From Nephrotoma appendiculata (Eukaryota; Arthropoda; Insecta; Diptera; Tipulidae), in NCBI GenBank assembly GCA_947310385.1, contig OX371224.1, forward strand, positions 120,662,106 to 120,726,105: DNA of 64,000 bases. Direction: 5' to 3'. The position numbers were made by a program, and so were the translations under genes. The notes beneath the pieces are model-generated. The model was not told where the DNA came from. It saw only the letters and a list, made by a program, of their open reading frames with translations, and did no database searches. This document shows positions 1 through 12,200 of the stretch, piece after piece. Positions within the stretch are counted from its first letter, which is position 1, and the number at the start of each line of letters is the position of its first letter.

Positions 1-1708
1 TTTTTTTACAAGAACAGCAAATGGAAACATCTGGTTGTTTTTGAATCATGGTAGGTACAGCATATTGAATAAAACTTTTAGAAGAAAAAATCAGAAAGAT
101 TTATTAATATTTAATTTCACACCGATGTAAAATACGTATAAATAATAAAGCAAGAAACGCAAATTATTTTGACTATGATAAAGAAACTTTAGCCTTAAAA
201 ATAATTAAATTAAAATTTAATAATTAGATGCTGTTTATAGCATAAACCAAAGGAAGCCAAAATTTCGTTAATTCACAAATTTAAAATTTAATTTAATTTG
301 GTTTTCACCACCCAAAACTCATCGGCAATATCATTTAAATAAATGTAACAATTTTTCATATTTTTTATAATGACGTAGCATTCTAAGTACCCAACGGTCG
401 TAAAAAAATTTTCAAGCACCTATCTGTTCTAAAAATTTCAATATGTTAATTTTTATCATTGTCCAACAGCACAAAAAATTTTAATCTGATATGAAAGCAG
501 ATTCATCAAAAATTATAATCCTTATGGAAATAAATCTTTTGAACAGGATTTTTTTCAATATTTCTGCTATTAAATCCAAAAACATATACAAATCCATTTC
601 AATTCAATTACAATTCTAATTCATCTCATTGGCAAAACAAATACTAAAAAAAAAAAACATATCAAATTCAATTCGACAAAATCCCTTCATACAATAACAT
701 CTATGTATCAATAGTTTTTGTTGAAGTCTCGATATGTTGAGGTTTTGCAAATCAAAAAATTTTAATCAATATTTGGGTATGTGTACTGTTAAATAATGTT
801 TTGAGGTTACCCAAATCACAATTTAAAGTCGGCAAGAGATATTCGCCCATACCTAATATTCAACAGGTATACGATTTTATCCTCACGCAGAAGAAGGAAG
901 TTTGGATCAAAATTATAAAATGTTTTTATGGTTTTCATTTTTATGAAATGAACCATACTGTGTATCGAATTTTAAATTTAAATTTATAGGAAAATGGGTT
1001 AAGTCTATACATTGCCAAAATTGGACTAAAAAGTTTAATAACAGATAGTTAATTTTTTTTTTATTATTAAGTTAATGGGTGATTTAATTTCATGGTAGAC
1101 CAAACTTTCATTTTTTTGGTGGTGTTAGCAAATTTTTACAATTTATTTTATATGAGGCAATTAATAATTTATAAACTACAGTGTACACTATGTTTCACGA
1201 CAAATTGTACTTTTATGGATTTCGTGGAGTAGCCTATAGCTAAATAGAAAGTTATAAAAAAATCGTCAACAATTGGTTCAAATCTGATAAGCTATAGTCT
1301 TCTGATATTTATTATTGATAAATTATAGTTACCATGGATCATACATGTACGTATTTTTTCAGATGGTACTGACATTTCTATGAGATCAGCGATCCACGGT
1401 CAATAATTAGTAACATGAAGCATTGCATCGATACGCCACTGAAATATTTTAAATCTAATATTATTTCATAAAATTTAGCCAAACCCAAATTTATGTTTTA
1501 CCATTCACCATACAAAGTCACCACACCACATTCATTTAATGTTGAATCATTTAACATATAGTAAATATTTTGGTAGTTGAGAAAACAGTAGGATTTAAAT
1601 ACTACTATTTCTTTACGAAATTAGTATGCAAGTAAAAAGAATCTCAATCAAAAAGGCTAAAATTATTTTAAAGTTACCATCGCGATTGCCTTCATTATAT
1701 GTTTAACT
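1..1708. other. AT-rich sequence, nothing recognised
   Basis: No reading frame longer than about 60 codons with recognisable content, no clear repeat and no RNA gene was found. It is the left flank of the transposon nest that begins near 1762. Confidence 0.5.
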
Positions 1709-1761
1709 GTGCGTGCATACTTGCGGAAGTTAGTGTGTCCAATTTAGTGTGTCCAATTTAG

Positions 1762-3215
1762 TGTGTCCGTCACGCCAGCTGGAACCATAACAGCCTGAAC
1801 CAAACAACTATAGCACAAGTAGCACAATTATGCTTCATTGTGCAATATATGAATTTTCAGCCGGAACCTTATTATTCCAGCCAGAACCTGATAAAGGCAG
1901 CCGGAACCATACTACAGCCACACCAACTATAGCATTAGTAGCACGATGCATTGTGCATCATTGTGCACTATATAATTTTTCAGCCGGAACCATATAAATC
2001 TATAAATATATGATTTTTCGGTGGAACCTTATAATTGCAACCTGAAACGATGCAATGGTTATTTACAGCCAAACTAACTATATAACAAGTAACACAATGA
2101 ATTGTGTATCATTGGGCACAATATGCTTTTTAATCCGGCACCTTATAGTTCCAACCGGAACTCAATAAAGCCAGTCAGACACATGCTATAGACAAACCAA
2201 CTATGACACAAGTAGCACGATGCATTATGTATCATTGTGCATTATATAATTTTTCAGCCGGAACCTTATAAATCTATAAATATACGATTTTCAGGTAAAA
2301 ACCTTACAAATTCAGAAAAAAACTTATACTCTACAGCCAAACTAAGTATGGCACAAGAAGCACGATACATTGTGCATCATTGTATACTATATAATTCTTC
2401 ACCCGGAACTTTATTATTCCGCCCAGAACCTGATACAGCGAACGAGTACCATATTACATTCAAACCAACTATGGCACAAGTAGCACGATGCATTGTGCAT
2501 CATTGAACACACTCTATCTTTTTTGCCGAAACCTTAGAAATTCAGCAAAATACGATTTTGCGGAAGAGAAAAATCTTTCAATTTTAGCCGGAACCTACAG
2601 CCAAAACAACTATGGCATTAGTAGCATGATGAATGATGAGGAACCTTATAAATCTATCAATATATCATTTTTCGGTGGAACCTTATAATAGAAGCCGGAA
2701 ACGATGGGTTATAAACAACCAAACTAACGATATGATAAGTAACACAATGTATTGTGTATCTTTGGGCACTATAAGATTTTTCAGTCGGAACCTTGTATTT
2801 CCGGCCAGAACCTAATAAAGCCAGTCAGAACTATACTACAGCCAAACCAACTATAGCACTAGTAGCACGATGCATTGTACATTATTGTGTTTTATATACT
2901 TTTTCAGCCGGACCTTATAAATCCAGTAATATACAATTTTTCGGGAAAAACCTTACAAATTCAGCCGGAACAGGGTATTGTTCTGGTACAGCAAAACTAA
3001 CTATATAGGATACAAATAGCACGATGCATTGTGCAGCATTGTTTACTATGTAATTTTTAAGCTAGAACCTTATAATTCCGGCCATAACCTGATAGAGCCA
3101 GTCAGAATCGTAGTTCAGATAAACCAACTATTGTACAACCAGCACGATGTTTTGTGCATCATGTGCACTATATATTTTTTCAGTCGGAACCTTATAAATT
3201 ATAATAAGCTGGATC
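1762..3215 (+). repeat. Left arm of foldback-type element: tandem satellite of two alternating monomers
   Basis: About eleven tandem copies share a core reading agcacgatgcattgtgcat, at about 1821, 1942, 2091, 2213, 2359, 2481, 2621, 2741, 2863, 3019 and 3141. Spacings alternate between about 122 and 140-156 bp, so the real unit is a dimer of about 270 bp. Each unit also carries cagccggaacc blocks. The outer end tgtgtccgtcacgccagc is matched in inverted orientation at 28150-28167. The arm is preceded by two extra copies of the outer motif agtgtgtcc (1731-1760). Inverted satellite arms are the hallmark of foldback elements; which transposase moves this one is not visible. Confidence 0.8.
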
Positions 3216-3984
3216 AGGCTGGACTTATACTGATAATTTGTGCTTTATTTGGAGTAATGCTCCTTTCGACGATAAATGTGCGGGCTCTTGCTTTAAAAGT
3301 TTGTAATTTTAATACGCATTAGTTTAAGCTCGTACGTTTCCGCTGTAAGCGTTGCTTGACACGTGCTAAATGTACAACGGCCATTTGTAAAAATATCACC
3401 AGATATGATATCTGCCCGTTTAAACGCCTACTAGCATTCCCTTCAAAGTATCTACTATACCTCTGTAGTTAGCTTATCAGACCAACTGCAGCCTTCACTA
3501 GAGCGGCCAGTCTTTATTTCGAACTAACTAGATTTTTTTAGAACTAATAAAATTTTTTTAAATGTCAATTTTAAATAATGTTTCGTTTTTAATAATTGAT
3601 TTATTCGTATTTTGCGTTTGTTCATCGCTAGTAATGCTATTAATAGAATCGTTTTCATCAAATGGAACGTCCTTATATCATTGCACACTTTTCGCGGATT
3701 GGGAATTATAATGTATCCAAATAATTCCAGTTGAAATTTTAGATAGTTCACAATGACTATCAACCATGCTGTTTATTGCTCCGAATGGTTCACATAGCGA
3801 CTTCATATGATTGCTGCTGGTCTTACTAGTTCTGGTTGGGTTGGCATTGTAGTGTATAACGTTTTGATCGTTCCGAAAAAATCTAATGTTGCACTATCAT
3901 CCAAATTGCACTGCGACCATTGTGCCAGTGCCAAAATTATTTATGTAAAAATTTTGTTTCGACTGGATTTTTATGGTTATGAAT
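3216..3984. other. Central domain of the foldback-type element, no gene recognised
   Basis: About 770 bp of non-satellite DNA lies between the two inverted arms. The minus strand has open stretches between about 3800 and 3520, but they are interrupted by stops and match no family I recognise. It may be a decayed internal gene of the element or unrelated sequence. Confidence 0.4.
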
Positions 3985-4079
3985 GGCATTATAGTTCGGC
4001 TTCAAAAGCATATAGTGTACAAAGAATAACATTGGTTCCGGCCGGCTTTATTAGATTCCGGATGAATTAATAAGGTTCC
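3985..4079 (-). repeat. Right arm of foldback-type element, first piece
   Basis: The satellite reappears in inverted orientation (blocks ggttccggccgg and agcatatagtgtacaaag). It is cut at 4079 by the Gypsy element. The last five bases, gttcc (4075-4079), are the target-site duplication of that insertion. The arm resumes at 27661. Confidence 0.8.
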
Positions 4080-4361
4080 TGTTATATCTCAGAATTATAT
4101 AACATACGGGACCGGATAGTATTATCTGGTTAATATTTATTAACGGTGCACACTATATAAAATACGTCCGATTGATGAGCAGACTCAAAAATAAATGTAA
4201 TTTTTATTTAACAATATTGTACGAGTATGTACAGAAGTATATAACAAAATAGAAGCCCAAAGTATATAAAATAACTTCAATACATATGGACAAATTATAA
4301 AGGTTATAAATATTGAATTTTAAGGCTTTCCAAAACTAGATATGAAAATTGAAATATTACA
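4080..4361 (-). repeat. 3' LTR of the Gypsy element
   Basis: It is 282 bp long, with plus-strand ends tgttatatc and atattaca, so it is TG...CA bounded. It is identical by eye to the LTR at 27379-27660 except for two substitutions (atttattaacg against attcattaatg, near 4135-4147). The adjacent purine run on the element strand (aacaggaggaac, 4362-4373 complement) is the likely polypurine tract. Confidence 0.93.
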
Positions 4362-4409
4362 GTTCCTCCTGTTTTAATTTTAACAAAAAAAAATTTATAG
4401 TTATTTGAA

Positions 4410-5839
4410 TTAAGATCGATGTGGTTTTGGACGCAGTTCATAATGATCACGGCGAAAAACAATTGGTTGTCCACTTGGATATTCGGTTGCAATTGGACTT
4501 GTGCGTTGATCATCTATTGGGTTCTCAGGTAATGGTGGTGTTTGAATGGTTGATGGAGGTATGTTGTCATCACCGCCAAAATCGAATACAAATGGTATAT
4601 TGTTATTGTTGTTGCTTAAGTTTTGATTGCGTGTGTTTGTTGTTGTATCTCTTAAAATTGATTTTGTTGGAGTAAGATCTGTTGTTGATATTCGTGGTCG
4701 CAGTTGATTTTCATGTCGTTTCCACTCGCCATGATTAGTTTGTACCATGTACATTTTCTTCCCGAGAAATTTGGTAATAAACCTTTTCCTCCATTTTTTT
4801 CCTCTGAATGAAAAATCTAGAGTATATACACTTTATTGTTGCATTGATATCTTGCTGTTGGTATAAATTTCACTCGATGTTCTTATGATGGTAACATTGC
4901 AGACAGTAATGTACGAGGTGTTCGTCCATGAAGTAGTTCGAATGGAGATTTATCAACAATTGGTAATGGTGTGGTTCGATATGTTGAAAGAAATTTCATT
5001 AATGCCATATCAACATTAATACCATCATGTAAATTTTTTTTCATAGACGTCTTGAATGTTCGAACAAACCTTTCCGCTTCGCCATTGGATTGAGGGTGAA
5101 ATGGCGCAGATGTAAGATGTTCAATGGCGTTGGCTTTACAAAATTGTTCAAATTCAGATGATGTGAATTGAGGTCCGTTGTCACTCACAATCGTCGATGG
5201 TAAGCCTTCCATAGCAAAAATTTGTTGAAGTGCACGTATGGTACACGCAGATGTGGTTTGTGTCATGGCTATGACAAATGGAAATTTTGTATATGAATCG
5301 ACACAAACCAGGTACATTTTTCCCAAAAACGGACCTGCAAAATCGATGTGTAGTCTCTGCCAAGGCTTTTCAGTTGTTGGCCATGGGCTAAAATGTTTTG
5401 TGCTTGAACTAGCATGTAGTTGGCAACTTTCACATGCTTTTATTAATTTCTCGATGTCTTGATCGATGGATGGCCACCAGCAATGACGACGTGCAATTTG
5501 TTTGGTTCTTGTGATGCCCCAATGACCCTCGTGTAAAAGATTTAACGTTTTTTGTTGAAGACTTGATGGAATAACAATGCGGGTGTATTGTTCTGTCTGT
5601 AAGAAAATAACATTATTATATATGTTGAGACTTTCGCTGCGGTTGAAAAAATGGGAGTAGGACATTTCGTCGTATACAGGTAACTTTTTTGGCCAACCAT
5701 TTAAGATAAATTTTGATACATTATAGATAATACTGGATCTGACAATGTGTGTTCTGCAATGATTTTATAATCGATAGGATAATTATTGATTATATTTTGA
5801 TATATTTCGTCGACGCTGTTGCAAACATTCACATTTTTG
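4410..5839 (-). pseudogene. pol: Gypsy pol: integrase region and C-terminal tail
   Basis: Integrase would insert the element's cDNA into host DNA. The N-terminal HHCC zinc finger (H and H near GHWG and the preceding LLHE, CESC downstream) is followed by the catalytic core: Asp in HIDFAG, Asp in SDNGPQ and Glu in NGEAERF, the D,D-35-E triad, all in the open frame 4883-5665. A frameshift near 4800 separates the C-terminal tail (4410-4754), which ends in a basic stretch (RRDHYELRPKPHR). Upstream, 5701-5839 is the RNase H to integrase spacer, where the hAT-type MITE sits. The catalytic residues are intact, but the frame breaks argue against a working product. Confidence 0.9.
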
Positions 5840-6731
5840 TAGTGATGTTCGAACTGAGTCGAACCGAATACTTTTAACCTGATACTCAAAAAGTTCGAAC
5901 TATCAATTGAGTACTTTTAAAAGTATCTGGTTAAAAGTATCAACTAATACATTCGATGCTCAACTCAAATAGAATAACCAAATACATAGTTGGTTCGGTA
6001 TTCGTATGGTTTATTTCCTTATAGATATAATTTGTTTTGCGAGAAAGAGCGAATTGTGTATATCGTACCAACTAATAATATTTTTGGATGTTTCCTTCTG
6101 AAAAATAGAGATAAATCCAAACAAAATATAACAACGTAATATGTATACAAATAAAAGTATTCATCTCTCAATTTTAATATATGTATATACGAAAGAGAAT
6201 CCAAAAGAGATGAAGCATATGTAATGAGTTATTTTTCTTTCACATTGAGCTGATATACCGAATTGATATTTTTGAATGAGTACCGAATAAATACTTGTAT
6301 GTGAGATTCGTAAATCTCTACTTGACGAACCGATATTGATATTCGAGTTGATATTGATATTAAACCTGATACTTTCGGTTTCGGTATATCGATATTTATA
6401 TCGGATATCTGTAACTATTGTTGATTGTTCGGATTTAATATTGAAATATTTTTCTTTATGGCTGATTTTTATTTCGAATGGATTTATATAAAATTAATAA
6501 ATGATATTTTTATTTCGAATAGATTTAAATAAAATTAATAAATGATTAATTAAATTTTTAACATTTTCAAATCTTATTGTTTTCGATTAGTAGCCCCTTT
6601 TGGGTATTAAATTCATATATGTCACAAAAAGTATCAATTGGTTAAAAGTATCGGGTTAAAAGTATCAGGTAGTTCGTTCGAATGAATCAATTGATATTGA
6701 TACTGAAAAGTATCTAATAAACCCATCACTA
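5840..6731. mobile_element. Non-autonomous hAT-type MITE
   Basis: The ends TAGTGATG and CATCACTA are inverted, and the 8-bp sequence catttttg is duplicated on each side (5832-5839 and 6732-6739). Removing one copy plus the insert restores the pol reading. Eight-bp duplications and a TAGTG-like terminus are typical of hAT transposons. Subterminal regions are rich in inverted aaaagtatc / ggttaaaagtatc motifs at both ends. No transposase is encoded. It is 892 bp long. Confidence 0.85.
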
Positions 6732-7290
6732 CATTTTTGTCAAACTCTTCATCTGGACCACAAGGGAGTCTTGATAGTGCATCGGCGTTTCCATGATGAT
6801 TTGTAGATTTGTAAATTATTGTATATTCGTAGTTCATTAAAATAATTGCCCAACGCTGTAAACGGTTGATACTATGAATTGGTAATTTTTTAACTGGGTT
6901 GAACAGTGATATTAACGGTTTAGGGTCCGTAACTAGCTCGAATTTTCGTCCCTGAAGGTATTGATTAAATTTGGTTACACCGTAAATAATTGAAAGAGCT
7001 TCTTTTTCAATTTGTGAGTAACGTTTTTGTGTGTCGGTAAGAGTTTTTGACGCGAATGCAATCGGGTATTCGGTTCCATCAGGGTATCTATGAGAAATAA
7101 CCGCACGAATCAGTGGCTAATATAAGTGGATAATCAATCCTAAAATGAACTAATTGTGCTGCATTGATGATTGTAGATTTTAATTTATTAAAACTCGTTT
7201 CTTGTGCCTCACCCCAATTAAATTTAGCATTTTTCGAACGTAATTGATTTAATGGTGCCGCCACATCTGAGAAATTTTTAATAAATTTAT
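6732..7290 (-). pseudogene. pol: Gypsy pol: RNase H region
   Basis: Minus-strand reading gives the Ty3 RNase H signature: a TDS-like first catalytic segment, then PDGTEYPIAFASK, SQIEKEALS, VTDPKPLISLF and finally NADALSRLP just before the MITE. This domain removes the RNA strand during reverse transcription. The frame shifts near 7115, where a few residues around the first catalytic Asp appear lost, and near 7290. It is otherwise well conserved, in keeping with a young element. Confidence 0.85.
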
Positions 7291-7291
7291 T

Positions 7292-7622
7292 TTAATAATT
7301 TATCTTACCGATAAATGATTCAACTTCCTTCAAATTGGATGGACGTGGTAAATCACGTAGTGCTTTTAAGCCAGATGTTGAGGGACGGATGCCATTTTTG
7401 CTAATAATATGCCCCAGATACTCAATTTCGGGTTGAGCGAATTTACACTTTCCTAAATGGCATCGAAAACCATTTTCTTCTAATCTGGTCAAGAGCATAC
7501 TTAAATTCTTTAAATGATCGTCATTTGTTTTGCCCGATATGATCACATCGTCTAAATATACGGCACAAAAATTTAAATCGGATGTGATTTGTTCCATGAG
7601 TCTCTGAAAAATGCCGGGCCTG
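7292..7622 (-). pseudogene. pol: Gypsy pol: reverse transcriptase, palm and thumb
   Basis: This stretch contains the catalytic YLDD box (CAVYLDDVIISG), then the CKFAQPEIEYLGHIIS and EVESFIGKINY segments typical of Ty3/Gypsy reverse transcriptases. A frameshift near 7620 separates it from the fingers region upstream, and it ends at a stop next to 7292. It would synthesise cDNA from the element RNA. Confidence 0.9.
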
Positions 7623-7624
7623 CT

Positions 7625-8647
7625 TCAAATTCCAAAAGGTAGACGTTGGAATTCATATAATCCAAACGGTGTGTTAATTACTAAAAACTTTTTTGAATCG
7701 TCGCTGAGTTCAAGTTGGAGATACGCATCTCTGAGATCAATTTTTGTGAAAAATTGACCGCCTTGCAATTTATAAAACAATTCCTCAATACGTGGTATAG
7801 GGTGACGATCGACATCAACTTGAGGATTTACCGTGACTTTATAATTAGCGCAAATGCGAATTTTTCCATTTGGCTTAACAACTGGTACTATTGGTGTACC
7901 CCATGACGAAGTTTGCACGGGTTTCAATATATTCAATCTAACCAATCGCAATAGTTCATCTTTGACGGATTTTTGAACGGCCAAAGGTAAAACACGTGGT
8001 TTAAAATATTTTGGTTGTGCATCGCTTTTTAATTTAATATCGGCTCTGTGTGAATTGCACTTTCCTATGGCTGTAGCATCAAAAAGTTTAGTATGTTTTT
8101 TGCAATATTCGTGCATTTTTTGTCTCAATTCATCGCTTGATTCTACTCCAAAAATATATTCTGCATTGTGTATAATACGAAAATGTAAAGCATCGAACCA
8201 ATCCATGCCAAGGATATTACTGCAATTTGCTGAATCACATACAACCAATGATAATTCTTCACTAAAATCTTTAAACGCGACTTTAACATTAATTTTTCCT
8301 TTGACAGGTATAGGCGTTCCTCCATATGATTTAAAATTTATGGTTGTTGGTGTGCACATATGATAATTTAATTCGGCGTATGATTGTGAGCCAATCATTG
8401 AACACGTAGCACCAGTATCCAATTGAAATTGTATTGGTATATTATTTACTTGTAGAACCACTGAAATTTTATTTTTCGTGCTCTCAATAGAAAATATGAA
8501 AGACACATTTTCAACTTCATCGACGGAATTTGTTGAATGTGTATATCTCCTCGGCAAATTTGAGCTTGTGCGAGAATTACGGCTCTTAGATCTATATCGT
8601 CGTCTCCGATTATAAGTATTTGATCGACCACGTGAACGAGACATACA
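7625..8647 (-). pseudogene. pol: Gypsy pol: aspartic protease and N-terminal reverse transcriptase
   Basis: A basic Ser/Arg-rich stretch precedes the retroviral-type protease motif LDTGATCSMIG (the DTGA active site lies about 84 residues into the open frame). Next comes the reverse transcriptase fingers and palm with KPNGKIRIC, FTKIDLRDAYLQ (first catalytic Asp) and LPFGI, where the frame breaks. The frame runs on upstream into the CACTA terminus at 8650, so the nominal Met in that terminus is not a real start; originally it continued from gag. Confidence 0.9.
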
Positions 8648-9278
8648 TACACGGAAAAAAAATATCACAGGATTTAACCAGAATTTAACCTGATGCGCAT
8701 CAATTGGGATATCTTGTCAAAAACTTGTGATTTTTAAATTACCATAATTCTTGTTTTCATGAAAGTACATGATTTAAACAAGAATGAAATTTTTGTATTG
8801 AAAAAATCCTGTAAATATTAATTCACAAGAAATTCTTGCACAAATTACCAGATAAATAAGTACTTTTTTACCATATTTCGATGTAATTTTCTTGTGATTT
8901 TCTTGTTAAATTTTAACATGATTTTTACATAAATATCTTGTGAAATAAAATGCAGGATATTCTGGTGATGTTATAAGACAAAATTGTAAAATTTTGACAA
9001 TAATTTATTGTAAATTTTCACATACATAGTTATTGTTTTTAAAAACAAAAATAATCAATAGTCTTAAAATCAAAGTTTTAAACTAACAGTTCAATAAATT
9101 AAAATTGTAAAAAAGTTATACAAAAAATAATAATCATTATAAATTGACATACTACAGTTCATTGTTTCATATTTTATTGATTATGACATACTTTTATAAA
9201 ATTATTCAAAACAAATTTATGCTTATCCTTTCAGAACCACAATTATTTAGTAAATTACTTACTATACTATTTTAGAAG

Positions 9279-12200
9279 TTAGCGTTTCAATTCACGTATA
9301 AAATTAGTTACAGCTACACATTTCCTGACATTCTGTAATTTTAATACGTGAGTTTCGAAAAAATTAAAAATTGCTATATTACAACGAGAATATTTTAAAT
9401 TAAAAACATAATAAAATTTAATTAAAATATCAAATGCTCGTTTTGAATTATCAACATTAAATATGATTTTTTTGCCATCGACCAGAATCATAATTTGTTC
9501 TTCGTTCACGAAAGTCACTTGTGGATATTTCTCCTCTTTATTTTCGGTGATCAAATCGTTATCCTAAGAAAAATTTATAAACATTATAATAAATTTAAAC
9601 GAATATAAATGTATAAAATCTTCCGAAAATATACCAGTGGTTCCCATTTAATGATGCTCCTCAAATAAGCCTTATGCGAATTTTCGCTTATTTCTGAAAG
9701 GGATTTTGATAATTTTTTTTTTTAATATGCACAGTACACGAATGAAATCTGAAATAAATGCAAGTTTAACATACTTTGGTTAAAATTTGTAAAACGGTGC
9801 ATTACGGTCTTAGTTAACTATTCAATGTTTAAATTTGTCCTAAAAATGTTCATTGCTTCGTCATTAAAACTTCACAATAAGGATAGTTGTGCTCAGTTAA
9901 ATATTTTTTCTTGTTTTTAATATTTTAGTGAAAAAGAAACAGCATCATACATGATAATTTACAATATATAAAATAAAAATCAACTTCACATGATAAACGC
10001 ATCCATTGTTCAGTTATAAGGATCAGCCCAACATTAGAATTTCAGAAACTAATTTAAAAATTATTTCTATTAATAAAAAAAAATTACCATCATCAACATT
10101 TTTGAAAAAATCAAATTTATTTAAAATTTGATTGAGGTCGAAATCATTCATGTCGACCGCGTTGGGTTGCAATAGTCCAAATTCAATGTCAAGCTGAAAT
10201 TTTAGAGAAATATGCGTTAAAATAAAACACGAATGATATTTCCAAAACATATATAATAGACTTAAATTATTACTTGTTTATTAATAAGTGCTTACCATTA
10301 ATCCACTGGCTTCAATTATCATCGGATATTTAAGCATGATATCCGATGAAGCGGCGTTTTCTTGACGAAGAAGGCACCGGTCTTGAAACGTGTTTTTGAA
10401 CTTTTCAATTTTTTCGCTTTCGTCAGTCGCCGCAATTAATTCTTCAACCTGAGTAATAAATAAATACATAAAACATCATTAACACAAGTCGGTAGTAAAG
10501 TTAAATTATAAAAATTTCTTACATCTTTCTGATCTGCCGGCTTTAATTTTTTCTCATTATTTCTAGATTTATTTTTTTTCTCCTCGGGATTTAATTTACG
10601 GCGCATGTTTGCGCAATACCATTCCAATGCCCCACTAGCACGTTTTTTATCTTTCGACCCATTCGGATCAAAAAAATACGACTAAAATACAATTGTATAA
10701 GATTAAATCATTAATTAATCTTAATATTCTCATTATAGAAACTTACGTATGACGGAGCACCAACATCTTCTGTTTTTAGCTGCGGATAAGCCAAAATTAT
10801 CGATTGCGCTGCGTTTATTTTTTCCTTTTTTGATGGGTATCTAAGATTTAAAGATAAAAAGAGATAATCAATAAAATATTATAAACTAATTAATTTTTTA
10901 CTTAAATACCTATTACAAACACCGTATAAAACATTGCCTACAGCATTTGATAAACGACGCACGTCATCGGGTGTTTCTTGTTTCTCGTCCAATCTCTTGG
11001 CTCCCTCTTGACATTTTTTCTTCATAATTTCTTTTACATCTGTATTCTAAAACAAAAAAAGGACCATATTTTGAATAATTCTTGTGTTATTTACAAGTGT
11101 GATAATAAACCATTAATTTACCTCACAATAACGAGGAATGTCTAGCTCAAAAGTAAGAAAGTCGCCAACAAAAATTTTATCAGCAGTAGATATTTCCTTC
11201 TGATGAGATGTCCCAGGTGTAAGAATTTTTATAATTTCTAAAAGTCGTTTCCTTGGGCCCAACATGATACCGAGGTCTTTAAAATCAGTTTCTTTTAATA
11301 ATATTAAACTTTTTTCGTCAATTTGTTCTTCTAGTTTAAAAATAAAAATGTTTTATGTTATGCTATGTATTCTATATGGATATATTATTAATAAGTATGT
11401 TGTGTATTAGCTTCTAATTTATTTACTATATTAACTATTTTAAAAAATAAATTTAATAATATTCTCTGATTGATATGTATTGTTTAACAGATCCCGGTAG
11501 ACCCCATGCTGACACTGGCCGATAATGTTGTAACTGATTTATGTTTAGAAAAAAATATTCCATCGGATTTTCTTGCACTTCAAATGAATTGAGGTAATGA
11601 ACAAATTGAATAATCTCATAGTTGTAACCGTAAAAGTAAATGCAATCTCTTACTTTGACAATTTCAATTATTTTGAAATAATCAGGAAAAACGTCTGACC
11701 CATTAAGTGGGATGATATGATTTTTTAAATATATAATTCCATTTATTGTAAGTCGAAAATTTTTTATTATTTCTACATCGTCATCATTTAATATTTTTTT
11801 TATTTCACAAGAAGATTGCATATTATTCACATGAAGTATTTTATAGGACGTTATGCGAATATCTAAATTTCTCAGAACTAATTTATGTATGTTGTTCGTT
11901 TGAATTAAACACTGTTTATTTATCAAGCTTTTTGGTAAATTTTTGAAATTGTTAGTTTGCGAAACTTGTGATTTTAAACCTCGATGTTTACTCTCAAAAT
12001 TTAAACAGCAGTATTGTATAAGAGGACCTTTTGATTTAATGGCAGACACGTAATGTGTCATATGATGATGTTTGTTAATACAATGCTTCTCAGGAAATAA
12101 TCTTTTAAAATGTCTATGATGCATATTTATATAATAACTCAAACTGCTTAGCATATGATTAGAAATATTTCTTGAAAATGATATCTCTAAAATTTTTAAT

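Noticed and set aside
1762..3215. Regular repeats that might suggest a CRISPR array
   Set aside because: The whole 122-150 bp unit is repeated with drift; there are no short exact repeats with unique spacers, and the context is a eukaryotic foldback element.
2237..3322. Several open frames of 60-97 codons
   Set aside because: They are translations of satellite units in successive frames, with the same words recurring; no protein family is indicated.
3524..3763. Minus-strand 79-codon frame as an internal foldback gene
   Set aside because: No recognisable motif and Lys/Leu-rich content typical of AT-rich chance frames; another frame looks equally plausible, so no gene is claimed.
4421..4675. 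Plus-strand frame of 84 codons
   Set aside because: Antisense shadow of the Gypsy pol C-terminal tail.
8055..8363. Plus-strand frame of 102 codons
   Set aside because: Antisense to the Gypsy protease and reverse transcriptase region.
8626..8668. Start of pol at a Met inside the CACTA terminus
   Set aside because: The first residues come from the inserted element; the original frame came from gag across the insertion.
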